From contig JAKSZU010000020.1 of NCBI GenBank assembly GCA_026018925.1, forward strand, positions 43,245,102-43,309,101: 64,000 nt of DNA, in the 5' to 3' direction. The notes under the pieces are model-generated. The model had not been told where the DNA came from. It ran no database searches and saw only the letters and a list, made by a program, of their open reading frames with translations. The translations under genes were made by a program, and so were the position numbers. How positions within the stretch are numbered: position 1 is the stretch's first letter; each line of letters starts with the position of its first letter. Positions 20,215-31,095 of this stretch are shown one piece after another. The DNA is from Tupaia tana (Eukaryota > Chordata > Mammalia > Scandentia > Tupaiidae).

Positions 20215-20430
20215 CTAAAGAGCCGAGAGCAGGCCCAGCCACAATGATGCAGGTCGTGAGAGGTGATGCTGTACAATACCAGAGCCTTACAGGAAGCCCA
20301 GGTTCCGATCCTGGGCCAACCGGAACACGTTGGGTGTGCCCATGGTCTGGGTCGGCTGGAAGGCTGGGGAGAGGAGACCCTATTGAGGATACCGGTCCCT
20401 CCCCCATCCATGAAAGAAATCAATCAAGTA
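20215..20430 (+). mobile_element. Possible very old tRNA-like SINE
   Basis: AGGTTCCGATCCTGGGCC near 20300 resembles a B box, followed by GTGTGCCCATGG and a purine-rich tail with GAAAGAAATCAATCAAGTAAAT. Weak evidence. Confidence 0.25.
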
Positions 20431-20711
20431 AATTTAAGAAAACAAAAAGAACAGCAACAGCATGGTCTGGGATTAAATAGTGGAAACAGCTCAGTATTTC
20501 AACACTTTTCATATTAAATTCGGTGATGACATTAGAAAACAGGATGCAGTATTTACATTTTTTAATAGAAGTGTTAACAGGTGATGAATTAGTATGACCC
20601 CAAATTCAAATGTTATTAAATAGTATAGAGTAGAAAGATTTTTCTCTCACTTATCCCCCAAACCCCAATTCTCCTCCCCATAGAAAAATAATGTATTATC
20701 TACTTAAGCTT

Positions 20712-20712
20712 A

Positions 20713-20793
<81 letters not shown>
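20712..20793. repeat. (GT)n(AT)n compound microsatellite
   Basis: GT run passing into a long AT/TATA run. The open frame across it is a repeat artefact. Confidence 0.95.
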
Positions 20794-20798
<5 letters not shown>

Positions 20799-20879
20799 AT
20801 AGTAAGCATATATCAGGTCCTTTTCCCCTTTTTAAACACAAATACTGGCCCACTAGACATGATTTTCCTCACGTCACCT

Positions 20880-21465
20880 TTTTTCACTAAATGATAAAAG
20901 TGCTTCTTCGTTCTTGTTTACTAGCGACCCACCTGCACCTGCACCCTAGTAAAACCTACTTGCTTGCCTGGTTTTCTGGTCAAGCTTGTTTTCTAGTATT
21001 TCATTATTAATATATCCTTATTTATTTAACTAGTCCTGTTGGTGGACTCTCAGGACACTCTGGGAACTTCGTTATTGTAAACACCTCCCAATGCAATAAT
21101 GTGTTTAGGGATCATTTCACCCAGTTGAGGGCATATGTGATATATTGCTACAAGTGGAACTGTGAAGTCAAAAGGCATATGCATCTTTAATGTGGGTACA
21201 TATTAAAAAATTTCCCTTTATAGAAGTTGTACCAATGGGCAGAGAGCCATTTCTCAGTGTCATCAACTCCCGTTCATTTGCCAATCTGATAGGTAAAAAT
21301 GGAATCTCATTGTAGCTATAATTTGCATTTTTCCTCTTATGAGTAGGGCTTGAGGAGCTTTCTGTGCACTTAAGAGCCATTTCTATTTCTGTTTATATCT
21401 CTTGCTGATTTTTTACAGGGCTTTGGACTTAACTGGCTTGTAGAATTTTTCATGAAGAATGGAGA
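20880..21465 (-). mobile_element. Ancient L1 relic
   Basis: GGTACATATT..TTTCCC, AAGTTGTACCAATGGGC, TTTGCCAATCTGATAGG, ATGGAATCTCATTGTAGC and TAATTTGCATTTTTCCTC follow the complement of an old L1 3' half in the expected order. Reading frame is lost. Confidence 0.55.
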
Positions 21466-21504
21466 CTTGCTCAGTATCTGAGACACGAGTTACACAGTTT
21501 TTCT

Positions 21505-21774
21505 TTTCTTTTTATTTTGGAGAGGTTATTGCTATAGGACGCGTGCACTCACCAGACAGACAGAGAGAGACAGAGAGACAGAAAGTGAGAAATCACCCCC
21601 CAGGGGGGATGGCCACGCCGCAATCCCTTCTCCTCCATTCTCCTCTCGGGATCTTGGGCACGCACACACACACATGCACCCGGCGTGAGTTTTAAGCCAC
21701 CGTGTCTGGGACGTGAACTGCGGTCGGCTACATGGGAGTCCAGTGACATAGCCATTACGCTAACTGCTGGTCCC
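21505..21774 (-). mobile_element. Long-form tRNA SINE
   Basis: Complete copy, TSD tacacagtttttct at 21491-21504 and 21775-21788 (perfect 14 bp). Confidence 0.95.
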
Positions 21775-21801
21775 TACACAGTTTTTCTAAGCCCAAGAGT
21801 T

Positions 21802-22008
21802 TGTTTTGTTTTGGTTTGGGGGTTTTTTTTTTAGAATGATTTTTTAGCTTAGTTTATTTATTTATTTATTTTTTAATTTGACCAGAGAAAGACAGAGTGA
21901 GAGAGAGAGAGAGAAAGTGAGAAAGCAAGTCACCAGGTCCAGGCCTTGAACTGTGGTTGACCATGTGGGAGTCCAGCACTCTTAACCACCACACCACCTG
22001 CTGGCCCA
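21802..22008 (-). mobile_element. Short-form SINE
   Basis: TTTAATTTGACCAGAGAAAG, GA-rich run, GCAAGTCACCAGGTCCAGG, tRNA-like head ending CCACCTGCTGGCCC. A gcccaaga(g/a)ttt TSD flanks it near 21790 and 22010. The T-rich left part may include a long tail. Confidence 0.88.
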
Positions 22009-22324
22009 GGCCCAAGAATTTTCTTTGATTTTTCTTGTCAGTTGTACTAAGAACCTCAGTACCACAATGATGGCACTGACACAAGGGGCCTGACCTCCGC
22101 AGTAGTGACCCACCACCCCTGCACCCGATGAAAACCTCCTTGCTTCCCTGATCAAGCTTTCTTCCATGGCCCAGGTTCAGCCTCCAAGGCCTCCTTTTAT
22201 GCTAAGGTCACCTGAAGTACCCTGACACAGCCGTTCCCTCTCCACCGCCTCTGAGCGTGCCAGGCAGGTTCATAAACATCACTGCTTCTCACCTCCCCGG
22301 CACTCCCAACATCGCGTACAAGGG

Positions 22325-22700
22325 ACCTGGTAATAATAATAACCACTAACATGTAGTGAGCATTTACCATGTGTCAAGTCCTGGCTAAAACACTTTATGT
22401 AGGGACCAGCAGGTGGCATGGTGGTTAAGGTGCTGACCACAGTTCAAGTCCTGGACCTGGTGGCTTGCTTTCTCACTTTCCTTCTCTCTAACTCTCTCTG
22501 TCTCTCTCTGGTCAAATTATAATAAATGAAATTTAATAAATATTTTTAAAAAACACTTTATATATATTAAATGATTTTGCCTTCAATACATCTCATAAAG
22601 GTATTATTATTATCATCAGCCCATTTTACAGATGATAAAACAAATGACAGAAATTCTTCAAGTGTCATAAGCGAGTACGAAGGCAGGATTGAAAATCAGG
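22325..22700 (-). mobile_element. MIR relic split by a SINE
   Basis: AACATGTAGTGAGCATTTACCATGTGTCAAG at 22349 and CATAAAGGTATTATTATTATC, CATTTTACAGATGATAAAAC at 22591-22640 are the two halves of a MIR in minus orientation. The short SINE at 22402-22549 splits it. Confidence 0.65.
22402..22549 (+). mobile_element. Short-form SINE in a MIR
   Basis: GGGACCAGCAGGTGGCATGG head, CT-rich stretch, TGGTCAAATTATAATAAATG tail. TSD aaaacactttat(g/a)ta flanks it. Part of the tRNA head (GGACTCCCACATGGC) is deleted. Confidence 0.92.
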
Positions 22701-22890
22701 CAGGTGACGATACATCAGCCCAGCCCTGCTTTGACATTGCCATAAACTCCAGATGGCATGCTAGCCACTGGGCAGGTCACACACATCACATGTACACAAA
22801 CTATAACATAAAGAAATGTCATAATATTACATGGCATTAGAGAAAACACATTATCCTAGTACCATGATAATTGCTGATTGAAGGTTTTTG

Positions 22891-23134
22891 GAGCCAGGGG
22901 CTCCAGCACCTGGTGGTAAAGCGAGCTGAATCTCACACGGCCAAACATTGTTCAAATCCTGGCCCCAGCAGCTTGAAAAACGTGTCAGGCATGTGTGTCC
23001 ACAATCCCAACAGGATGGGAAATGGAAGAGAAGGGATGGCTGTGCAACCTACCTCACTAAAGAGTGCCTCTCTCTCTCTGTCTGTCTTTCTCTGTCTCTC
23101 TCTAGGAAGCACATGTGTACTCTGGGAAATAAAA
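22891..23134 (+). mobile_element. Old long-form SINE
   Basis: CTGGTGGTAAAGCGAGC, GTTCAAATCCTGGCCCCAGCAGC, CAGGATGGGAAATGGAAGAG, CT run and GGAAGCACATGTGTACTC follow the long-form order with strong decay. Confidence 0.72.
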
Positions 23135-23379
23135 GACAGTGGGGCCTTGGCTCTCCTAGTTTCAGCAGAAAGCCAAGTAAATCGCACAGGAGTCTGGGAC
23201 CTATCCATCAACTTTCAAAGAGCCAAAGGAATGACGTTTAGGACAAGACAGCTAGAGAGTGACCCATGGCCTTACTTGGAAGCAATGCTCTGTCTTAAAC
23301 TCACGCCATTCTCACAGCCACGATAGACATTGATTCCAGCCCTCAGCACGCACATAGGATAAATCTTACTAAAACCAGT

Positions 23380-23582
23380 GACTCCAGAACAGCTACCCTG
23401 ACATTATAGCTCCATGGCTGGACACATGCACATGTGTGACCCAAATCCCCACCACATGGAGAAATGCGGGAGAAGGGACCGCAGCCTGACTGTGGCCCGT
23501 TGGGGGTTGCTTTCTTTCTCTCCCTCTCTCTGCCTTTCTCTGGCAAGCATAGGTGCCCTCTGGCAAAATTAAGAACAAAAAG
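23380..23582 (+). mobile_element. Old long-form SINE, 5' part decayed
   Basis: GCACATGTGTGACCCAAATCCC, GGAGAAATGCGGGAGAAGGG, CT-rich run and CTCTGGCAAAATTAAG are recognisable. The tRNA head is not. Confidence 0.6.
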
Positions 23583-23611
23583 CAGATAAAACAGCAGTAA
23601 ACATCTTTTAG

Positions 23612-23793
23612 AATTATTTATTTATTTAATTCCATTTGTTATTATGATTTTTTAATTTGACCAGACAGAAACAGAGAGAGAGAAAAAAAAAGGGGGGGAA
23701 AGCGAGAAAGCAAGCCTCCAGGTCCAGGACTCAAACCATGATCAGCCATGTGAAAATCCAGCGCCTTTAACCACTACGCCACCCACTGGACCT
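23612..23793 (-). mobile_element. Short-form SINE
   Basis: TTTTTAATTTGACCAGACAG, GA-rich run, CAAGCCTCCAGGTCCAGG, ACTCAAACCATGATCAGCC and CACTACGCCACCCACTGGACC. Confidence 0.85.
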
Positions 23794-25119
23794 GGTGAAC
23801 TTTTAAGGGCAATGGCAAGGCTGAGGAACTTCAGCATAAATTCCTTAGGAAGCCCACAAGATGGCCTCATGGCTCCGACAGCAAGGATGCCAAGGATATG
23901 CGGAAGAACTGACGACTGAACCTCAAGATCTAGAGGCAATGTGGAAACCAAGCTAAACAGAGGTAGGCCGTGTGCGAACGCCTGGAGGTGAGAAACCATC
24001 GCCCACTCGGGAGGCTCCGGACGCTAACTGGGACGGCCATTGAAGAGCTGCGAGGGAAGTTCTGAAGACGAAGAGATCAGGCTGCAAAAAGCCTGCCTTT
24101 CCTGCTACACGGTCTCTGAGCCTGGAAGTGGTGAGAGCACAGAAGCATGAAGCAGGAGAGTATGACCAAGTCTGGCTTTAGAGAGACCTTCTGCTAATGG
24201 TGTAGAAGTGGCTGAAACCGTTAAATCGGGGGCCTTTGAATGTCCCCTTTGGTGCCCCTCTTCAGAGTCCTTTTCTTCCCATCTTTCTCACTGACATTCT
24301 GCACAGCACAACTGCTAAGGGGAGAAGTAATTCATAACAGACTTAACAGTTATATTCTGATAAGAGACAACATCTTAAGCAAAGGAATAAGTCCGAATGT
24401 AGGATTCAGAAAAATCCAATTGAATTTGTGGGGTAAGTATTTGGAAGGGAGGTTGACACCCCCGGACCGCACAGTCAGAAAGGCATCCACCACTTCTCTA
24501 AGGAGCACGGAGCACACGCACGTGCTCGCACACCCTCCTGCTTCAAGTCGGAGGCAGGGCACAGACACGTTGCCCGGGAACAGTGCCGGAGGACAACGGG
24601 ACACACCTGGCCAGTCTCTCCATTCACGTAACTCAACTCCTGCGCGTGCAGGCTCCACCACGTTCTCCACTGAGCTGGTGAAGACGTCGGGAAACAGGAG
24701 CTTTCGATCTCAGAGCCCTGGCTGCCGACACTCCTGTCGTTTTCTCCACTGAACTGTCCTTCCTGTCCAGAACCTTCCCCTGCTCCCCCAGCCCCACACA
24801 GTGAACCGCTGACTCCCCTCTGCCCCCGTCAGCAGCCTCTCTATGCCTCCTCTGGCACTGCAGAGCAGCAGCGAGTCCTAAAGTAGCTCTCCCGACCCTG
24901 TCTTCTCTTTCATGTGTGATGCTATTCCTTTTTTCCTTTCTCTTCTAGGTGCTTTCGAAATATGAGGGGGGGAAATCTCACTTCAGCAAATCTAATAATA
25001 AACTAATATAAATGACAGAAATGGCAAGTATTTACTGAGCACTTAGTTTGCTCCAAGCTCTGAGCTAATACCTAGCTTGCATGACCTCCGAATAAACAAG
25101 TTTCTTTTTTTTTGTCTCA
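23794..25119. other. Unassigned sequence with a MIR end at 25015-25085
   Basis: TATTTACTGAGCACTTAGTTTGC at 25028 is the complement of a MIR/L2-type end. The rest, including a 170-codon frame at 24240-24752, has no recognised domain. The frame is not supported as a gene. Confidence 0.4.
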
Positions 25120-25189
25120 CTTAATGGCCTCTGGAAACACAGACTAGTGTTGGTCTCAATGCAGCCCCACTCTTTAAGGTGACAGTTAC

Positions 25190-25211
25190 CGGTTGTGTGA
25201 CCACACAACCG
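25190..25211. repeat. Perfect 10-bp inverted repeat, 2-base centre
   Basis: Arm CGGTTGTGTG, centre AC, arm CACACAACCG. The arms are exact complements. Surrounding sequence (25120-25330) is unassigned. Confidence 0.95.
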
Positions 25212-25499
25212 CTTTCAAGCAGCCCTTGATGGTGTGACAGCCATGCTCTACAATCAACTATCTGGCTATATGATGCTTGCACTGAAGCCAGAACTGGGAG
25301 GATGGACGGCCACTTCTCCCTTCCCATCCTCAGAAATCATGAGACAAAAATGTCGCAATTTGATTTTATGTCACCAAAACTAAAATTTCCGTGTTTCTCA
25401 CCACAATCACATCACTCTTGCTTGAAAATGCAACCTAAATGTGTGAAGCTGTACAACGCTACAGCCTAACAGCTACAGCATTAAGAGTCAGGAAAAGAT

Positions 25500-25690
25500 A
25501 GGGCCAGTAGGTGGTGTGATGGTTCAGGCCCTGGGCTCCCACATGGATGACCACAGTTCAAGTCTCAAACCTGGTGGTTTGCTTTCTCACTTTCTCTCTC
25601 TCTCTCTTCTGGTGAGTTCACATGCCCTGTAGCAAATTTTTAAAATAATAATAACAATAAATAAAATTAAATAAATAATTCTTTAAAAAA
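25500..25690 (+). mobile_element. Short-form SINE with GCCCTGTAGC tail motif
   Basis: Head GGGCCAGTAGGTGGTGTGATGG joins directly to the CT-rich stretch, yet the end (GTGAGTTCACATGCCCTGTAGCAAATTTT) is like the long form. TSD ag(t)(c/t)aggaaaaga flanks it. It is intermediate between the two forms. Confidence 0.9.
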
Positions 25691-25883
25691 ATAGTTAGGA
25701 AAAGAAATACAGGGAAAACTGGGCTCTAAAACTATCTTTCGTCTACCTACAAAGTTCTTATCAAAATCAACGGCCTGGGATGGGGACTTTTAATAATATA
25801 AGGAAATTCCACTAGGAGATCGGGGTAAGTCTTAGTGCTGTAGTGCTGTGCATCTCATTGTTACTTTTTAAAATGGTCAGATT

Positions 25884-26140
25884 GAGACCAGCAGATGGGA
25901 TAATGGTTAAGTCGCTGGACTCTCATGTAGTCTACTGCAGTTCAAGCCCCTGACACAGGCTTAAAACTCACTCTGGGTACATGTATGTGCATGCCCAAAA
26001 TCTTGAGAGATGAATGGAGGAGAAGAGAGTGCAATGTAGCCATTCCCCCTCAGGGGTGATTTCTTGTTTTCTGTCTGTCTCTCTCTGTCTCTCTGGCAAC
26101 TACACACTCCTTGTAGCAAAAATCTCTCTTAAAAAAAATT
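25884..26140 (+). mobile_element. Long-form SINE, older copy
   Basis: GAGACCAGCAGATGGGATAATGG head, full middle section, CCTTGTAGCAAAAATCTCTC tail. TSD around taaatggtca. Confidence 0.9.
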
Positions 26141-26839
26141 TAAAACTTTAAAAATTTAAATGGTCACTAGCCAGATTTAACCATTCTATTAAGATAGCAG
26201 CTGAACCTGGTCTCCCTTCTCAAAATCTTTCTCCCCTCTAATCAGTCTTCTTTCCACATATTGTCATAGTGCAATCTTTATTTTGAAAAATTTGGCTGTA
26301 ATTAGTAAAAAGATATGTCATAACTTACATTTTTACCTACTGATACATCCCAAGACAAATAACTGCTCAATAAATATCTTTTTCACAAATAAATGAATTA
26401 ATCAATGAGTGACTATGGCAAAACAGGAGTTTTGTTGCCCATGAAACATTTTTTGTTTTTATATTTTCATTTTTTAGTTATTCTTTCCAGTGATGGCAAG
26501 AATGAAGAAACTGAGAACCCTCATATTCTTGACAAAAGAGAATTTGACAACATAGTTTTTAGAAAAGCACTGTAACTTTAGATTAGCCCTATAACAATAG
26601 CCTGAATGTGGACAGAACAGGAAGTCTTATAAGCAAAATGTTTCTAAAACATGAAAATATTAAAGTTCATCGATAATGAAATAGTAAGAAAATGGAGATA
26701 CAATCCACTCAGTAAGATATTATTTATTGGTTAAAAATTATTATTAAATTTACATAACAAGTGAAAAAAGGAACAAGAAATACACATTGCAGTAACATGT
26801 AAAACATGCAGAAAGTCATGCAGAAAATGATGGCAGGGT
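26141..26839 (+). other. AT-rich sequence with a probable old L1 piece
   Basis: 26670-26830 (ATGGAGATACAATCCACTC, AAGTGAAAAAAGGAACAAG, CATTGCAGTAACATG) resembles an old L1 3' half in plus orientation. The rest is AT-rich with no gene. Confidence 0.35.
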
Positions 26840-26990
26840 AATTAGATTTGGATTCTGGCTCCACCGTTTATAAACGGCATACATTTAGGCGCGTTAGCCT
26901 CTGTGGCTCCACTTCTTTGCATTAATTACAATGCGATGATAATAAAACAACTGATCTCATGGAAGTGTTGTCCAGAGGTAAATGCATGCT
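26840..26990 (+). mobile_element. MIR relic
   Basis: GATTTGGATTCTGGCTCCACC, GGCGCGTTAGCCTCTGTGGC, AATTACAATGCGATGATAAT and GTGTTGTCCAGAGG follow MIR in plus orientation. Confidence 0.55.
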
Positions 26991-27239
26991 GTGGCTGAAC
27001 CAGAATAAGCAGTCGTCGCTAGATACGATTAACACGGTGAGCATTGTGACGGTGACGAGCTGTTTTGCTTTCGAAATCTTCAGTTCTGTGCTAATATTAC
27101 ATACATCCTGATAGTGGTCTCTATCTTTTTCCTCCATCCTCAGTGAGAAATATCCAGATCTGGGTCATTCCAGCCCATGGGGCTCTTGCTCTCTCCTCCC
27201 AGGAACTCCTACAGTGCTTCCTGCTTAAAACGGTTGCTT

Positions 27240-27520
27240 GGGGAATGAGCAGAAGACGTAGCAGTTATATTGCTGGACTCCCACATGGCTAATCATGGTT
27301 CGAGTCCTGGACCCAGAGGCTTGAAACTCAGACTGGGCATGTGTGTATGTGTGTGTGTGTGTGCCCAAGATCCCAAGAAGAGAGTGAAGAAGGGACTGTA
27401 ACATGGCCATCCCCCCACGGGGTGATTTCTTGCTTTCTGTCTCTCTGTCTCTCTCTGTCTCTCCAGCAAGCGTGTGGGCCCAAAAGCAAAAATCCATCTC
27501 TCTTTTTAAAAAATTTTAAA
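27240..27520 (+). mobile_element. Long-form SINE with internal GT expansion
   Basis: Full long form. The internal GTGTGCGTGCGTGC region has become a pure GT run at 27344-27362. TSD c(g/a)g(t/c)tgcttgg flanks it. Confidence 0.9.
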
Positions 27521-27661
27521 AAGAACAGCTGCTTGGCAGGGCTATTGCCTTGTGTGCATCTACACTGATTCCCAGGGAGGAAAGGGGCACCCTGGGTTTC
27601 CCGTCACAGGCCTGTGAGCACATAACCAAATACACCTCAGCAGGGCCATTTGAGTTTTTAA

Positions 27662-27782
27662 ACTTTATTTATTTTAATTTGACCAGAGAGGGACAGGGTG
27701 AGAGAGAGAGAAAGTTCAGGATCCCAACCGTGGTCGACCACGTGGGAGTCCAGCGACCTTAACCACCACGCCACCTGCCGGT
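27662..27782 (-). mobile_element. Short-form SINE
   Basis: TTTAATTTGACCAGAGAGGG, short GA run, CGTGGTCGACCACGTGGG, CCACGCCACCTGCCGGTC. TSD catttga(g)tttttaaac on both sides. This is the shortest good copy, about 120 bp. Confidence 0.9.
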
Positions 27783-27785
27783 CAT

Positions 27786-28479
27786 TTGATTTTTAAACCG
27801 CTCTGGGTTTGGCAACCGTAGGTAGAAACATCTAGGGCACCCAGAATGTTAGCTCTCTTTCCAGCTCTTCCTTAGTCACAGTTTATTCCTGTGGTCACCT
27901 AGGAGCTAAGGAAACACATCTTGGGTCGGCTGTCCTCACGTGGAGATGTAGACCCACCTAGTTTGACAGGCCAGAAGAGCCTGCCCATAGACACTACTCA
28001 TGTCTTCAAGAGGGACTGATTTTGTGTCTTCCCTGTATGGCAAGAAATGTAAAAGCCAGGTCAGTGGTGATTCGTTCCCAGAACAGAAGATACAGAGGTG
28101 GAAAGCCCGAGACCAGGTGGTAGAAGACTTCTAGGGGAAGAGCCATCTGACAGGCAGGCCCCCATTCCAGTTCCAGTTCAGTCAGTACCATGCTCCCGGT
28201 CCAAAGGCTTCGTGTTTCTGTGCCCACCATTTCCCAGAGCAGGAGGCCTGCGAGCGGACGCCTTGTGCTGTGCCAGCCCCTCGCATCTGCCACAGTTAGC
28301 CTATGTCCAGTTACATACGCATGGACCTGGTGGCGGTGCCCGGCTGTGGAGTCACTACAGGAAAATAAAGGGTACTTTAACTTTGAGAATTGGTGTCAGG
28401 ACGAACCAGGTTAAAGCTTATATGGATATACAAAATAATAGACTAATGCTATTGTCTGCCTCTCTTAAATTATTTTATT
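27786..28479. other. Unassigned sequence, no gene seen
   Basis: Open frames (28006-28293 minus, 28098-28481 plus) overlap and show no domain. No repeat is recognised. Confidence 0.45.
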
Positions 28480-29060
28480 AGAAGGAACATATTAATTATA
28501 ATGAAAGCAAACTTGGACTCTGTGGGTTTCTAAAGAAAATTCCTTTGTAGCACCATGGCAGGATTTCCCACCATTTTTCTCTTTCTGATGAAATTAACTC
28601 CCCATGGTTGGTCAGCGGGATAATCTAATTTTAGCCAATCAGCTTGGGAGCTGCTGTTGACCTCACAAAGGGAAAGAAAAGTATCTGCAGTCATAGCAAC
28701 CGCCCTCGGCTCTGATCATCCCCGGACCCTCCCGCCTGATGACAGACACCGGCTTGCTTCTTAGATGATTAATCTTTTCCCCTGTGAACCTTCTTGAATA
28801 CATTAGCTAAACAAGTCTGATAAATTTGTTTATCCCAAGACAATCATTAGAAAATTACCTGCAAAAGTAATTCTCACTAGAGCAGTTTGTGAATGGAAAG
28901 CCATATGGCAGATAGAAACAGCAATAAGCAATAAAATCTCCTGCTGTATGTTGCAACAGGTTCGGAGAGTTTTTCCCCTTTAAGCTTTATTATTTTGTAC
29001 TAAATCACAAACGTACAGCAGCCTAAAGGTCATGTTACGTAAGCAAAAGGACCCGTCTCC
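28480..29060. promoter_or_regulatory. AT-rich repeat-free block, enhancer candidate
   Basis: About 580 bp without any recognised repeat or open frame, dense in motif-like words: ATTAATTATAAT, GGGATAATCTAATTTTAG, CCAATCAG (CCAAT box), GATTAATC, TAAACAA and TGTTTAT (forkhead-like), CCATATGGCAG (E box), and GATAAA-TTTG-TTTATC at 28819-28834. Developmental enhancers often have this texture. No conservation data are available, so this is inference. Confidence 0.3.
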
Positions 29061-29069
29061 TCATCATCA

Positions 29070-29400
29070 GTCATTCCTTTAGCCAACACTGCATGCCTAC
29101 TATGTGCTGGGCTCCGCTTCCACGGCCTCACAGCCCAGTGGGAGGAGGCAGATGTGCAGACATAATTACAGCACACTGCCAGGGCAGAGACGGGCAGAAT
29201 GGGTGGGGGGCCTCCGATGGCCCCAGAGTGGAGGACCTTCTAATTTCCAGAGTCAACAAAGACTTCCCTGTAGTGACATTCAGAGTCGGCGACAGAGGGT
29301 GTGCAGGACTTTTCCAAGAGAAAATACTCTAGGCAAAGAGAACATCGCAGAAGCATGGACCCATACACAACTGGGATGGACTCCGGGCAGCACCACCCCT
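29070..29400 (-). mobile_element. L2 relic
   Basis: TGCCTACTATGTGCTGGGCTCC, AGCCCAGTGGGAGGAGGCAGA, GGACTTTTCCAAGAGAAAAT and GGCAAAGAGAACATCGCAG follow the complement of L2. Confidence 0.5.
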
Positions 29401-29510
29401 GGAGCCGCTGATGTGAGCCATGCTTTTTTCTAGGAAGATGACCCCAGAAATACAGGCTGCACCTTGTAAGATGGCATCAGCACCACGTGGGGCCTCCGGA
29501 GATGGAGACA

Positions 29511-29748
29511 GGGCCAGCAGCGGAAGGTGTGGTGGTGAAGATGCCGGACTCCCAAATGGCCAGCCGCAGTTTGAGTCCCAGACCGGGCGATTGGAAAACC
29601 ATGCTGGGCACCTGTGTGTGCATGCCCAGAATCCCGAGAGGAGAGTGGAGGAGAAGGGGCTGCGGCCCGGCCACTCCACCGGGGAGCTGACGTCTCACTT
29701 CCTCCTCTGTCTCCCCAGTGCACAGCCCGAGGGCAAAAAACTAACAGT
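29511..29748 (+). mobile_element. Old long-form SINE, GC-rich
   Basis: GCCAGCAGCGGAAGGTGTGG, GCAGTTTGAGTCCCAGACCGGGCG, AGAATCCCGAGAGGAGAGTGG, CCGGGGAGCTGACGTCTC, CACAGCCCGAGGGCAAAA. Confidence 0.82.
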
Positions 29749-30984
29749 GTAAACAAATGACAAGAAGACTGACCATAGAAATGCAAAGGGAGGGTAACCC
29801 GGGTGCTCCCTGAGGCAGAGCGAGAGCAGAGAGCAGACGTTGGTTTCCGTGGAGCGGACACAGCACAGGGTGGGCGTGTGGGTGGGAGTTTTCAATGGTG
29901 TGGCAGGCCTGACACACCCTGTGCACTTTCAAAGCCAACGTTGGAAAAACTCTCTGAGTCAGGACCCGACACAGAAGGCATGGTCTAGACGGTGATTTCA
30001 GGAGGATGGGACAACGGGGCGAGTACGAGGCCCGAGAGCAATAACCAGGCTCCGGGAAAGCAGGCTCCAGACCCAGGCCTTCGCGCTGGGCCCGCGCAGC
30101 CAGCCCGGCCATCGTGGGGGCCCCAGCAGGCAGGTGCGCGCCCAGACCGAGGCCCACATCAGCGTCTCCGCGTCAGCAGGTCTGGCCGACGTCTCGGTCT
30201 CGGTCCCTCGCTTTTTATGGCTTCCAGAGAAGCGTCACCCACCACAGTCTCGCCCCACCGGCGCCTCAGAAAGGAGTGTCATTGAGTCGAGTCCATATTT
30301 TCTAAACTTTCGACAGTGAGTGCATATTAATTTGTTAATAAAACTCAGCTTTAAAAAGATCGAAATTACGACATAGACGATGTCCCTTTAACAGCAAATA
30401 CAGAGCAAGTTGGACATAACCGTCAAGCATGCTTACGAGCCGAGCCACCTGCTCGGTGCCGGGCCTCCAGCCAGGCCCCCAAGGTCCCGGTCATTTAGGC
30501 CTCGTGGTTAGTCTCAGCGGAGGGGCTGCTGGGAACTCCCCACCGGACCAGTGGGGAACCAGCACTGGACATGAATATGCATGCAGTCGTGTTTTCGGAT
30601 ACCTGTTTAAATAAATAGTAAATGGGAAGAGAAGAACAAAAGAAATAAAGAAACAGTGTTTGTCGAGACCCAGGGCTTTACAGAGAACATCGCCCGGAAG
30701 CTATAAAGCATGTCATCCAGTCCGAGCACTGTGCGCCGGGCTCGGGTCACAAGGAGAAGCAGATGGTCCACGGGGCACCGGGCACAAGGGCGACGTCGTG
30801 TAAGATGCTGGGACACGTACCTTCCGGGGCGGGGAGGGCTTGGCGAGGACGCGCGGGGGCAGCCTCTGTGTGTGTGCTGGAAGCCGCCTGAGCGCCAGGC
30901 CTCCCACCTGAGACCTGATAAACAGTGCTTCATTTGCATCGCGTGATAACCTATAACCTCAGGGGTGCGATTCTTCCCTGGCAT
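29749..30984. other. Unassigned sequence with two CpG-rich patches
   Basis: Patches at about 30030-30230 and 30715-30870 are GC- and CpG-rich. Overlapping open frames on both strands (29741-30157 minus, 29992-30285 plus, 30607-30984 minus) show no domain. No gene call is justified. Confidence 0.4.
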
Positions 30985-31095
30985 CTACAGAGCTCAGAGG
31001 TTAGCAAGTTTTCCCAAAGTCACACAGTTATTAAGTGATACATCTAGGTTTTAAACCCACGAGTGCATAATTCCAGAGTTTAGGTCTTTTCCACC
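30985..31095 (-). mobile_element. MIR relic
   Basis: CAAAGTCACACAGTTATTAAG, TCTAGGTTTTAAACCCACGAG and GTCTTTTCCACCACGCTGT follow the complement of MIR. Confidence 0.5.

Noticed and set aside
20691-20894. Frame with repeated Cys-Val and Tyr-Ile
   Set aside because: Encoded by the GT/AT compound microsatellite.
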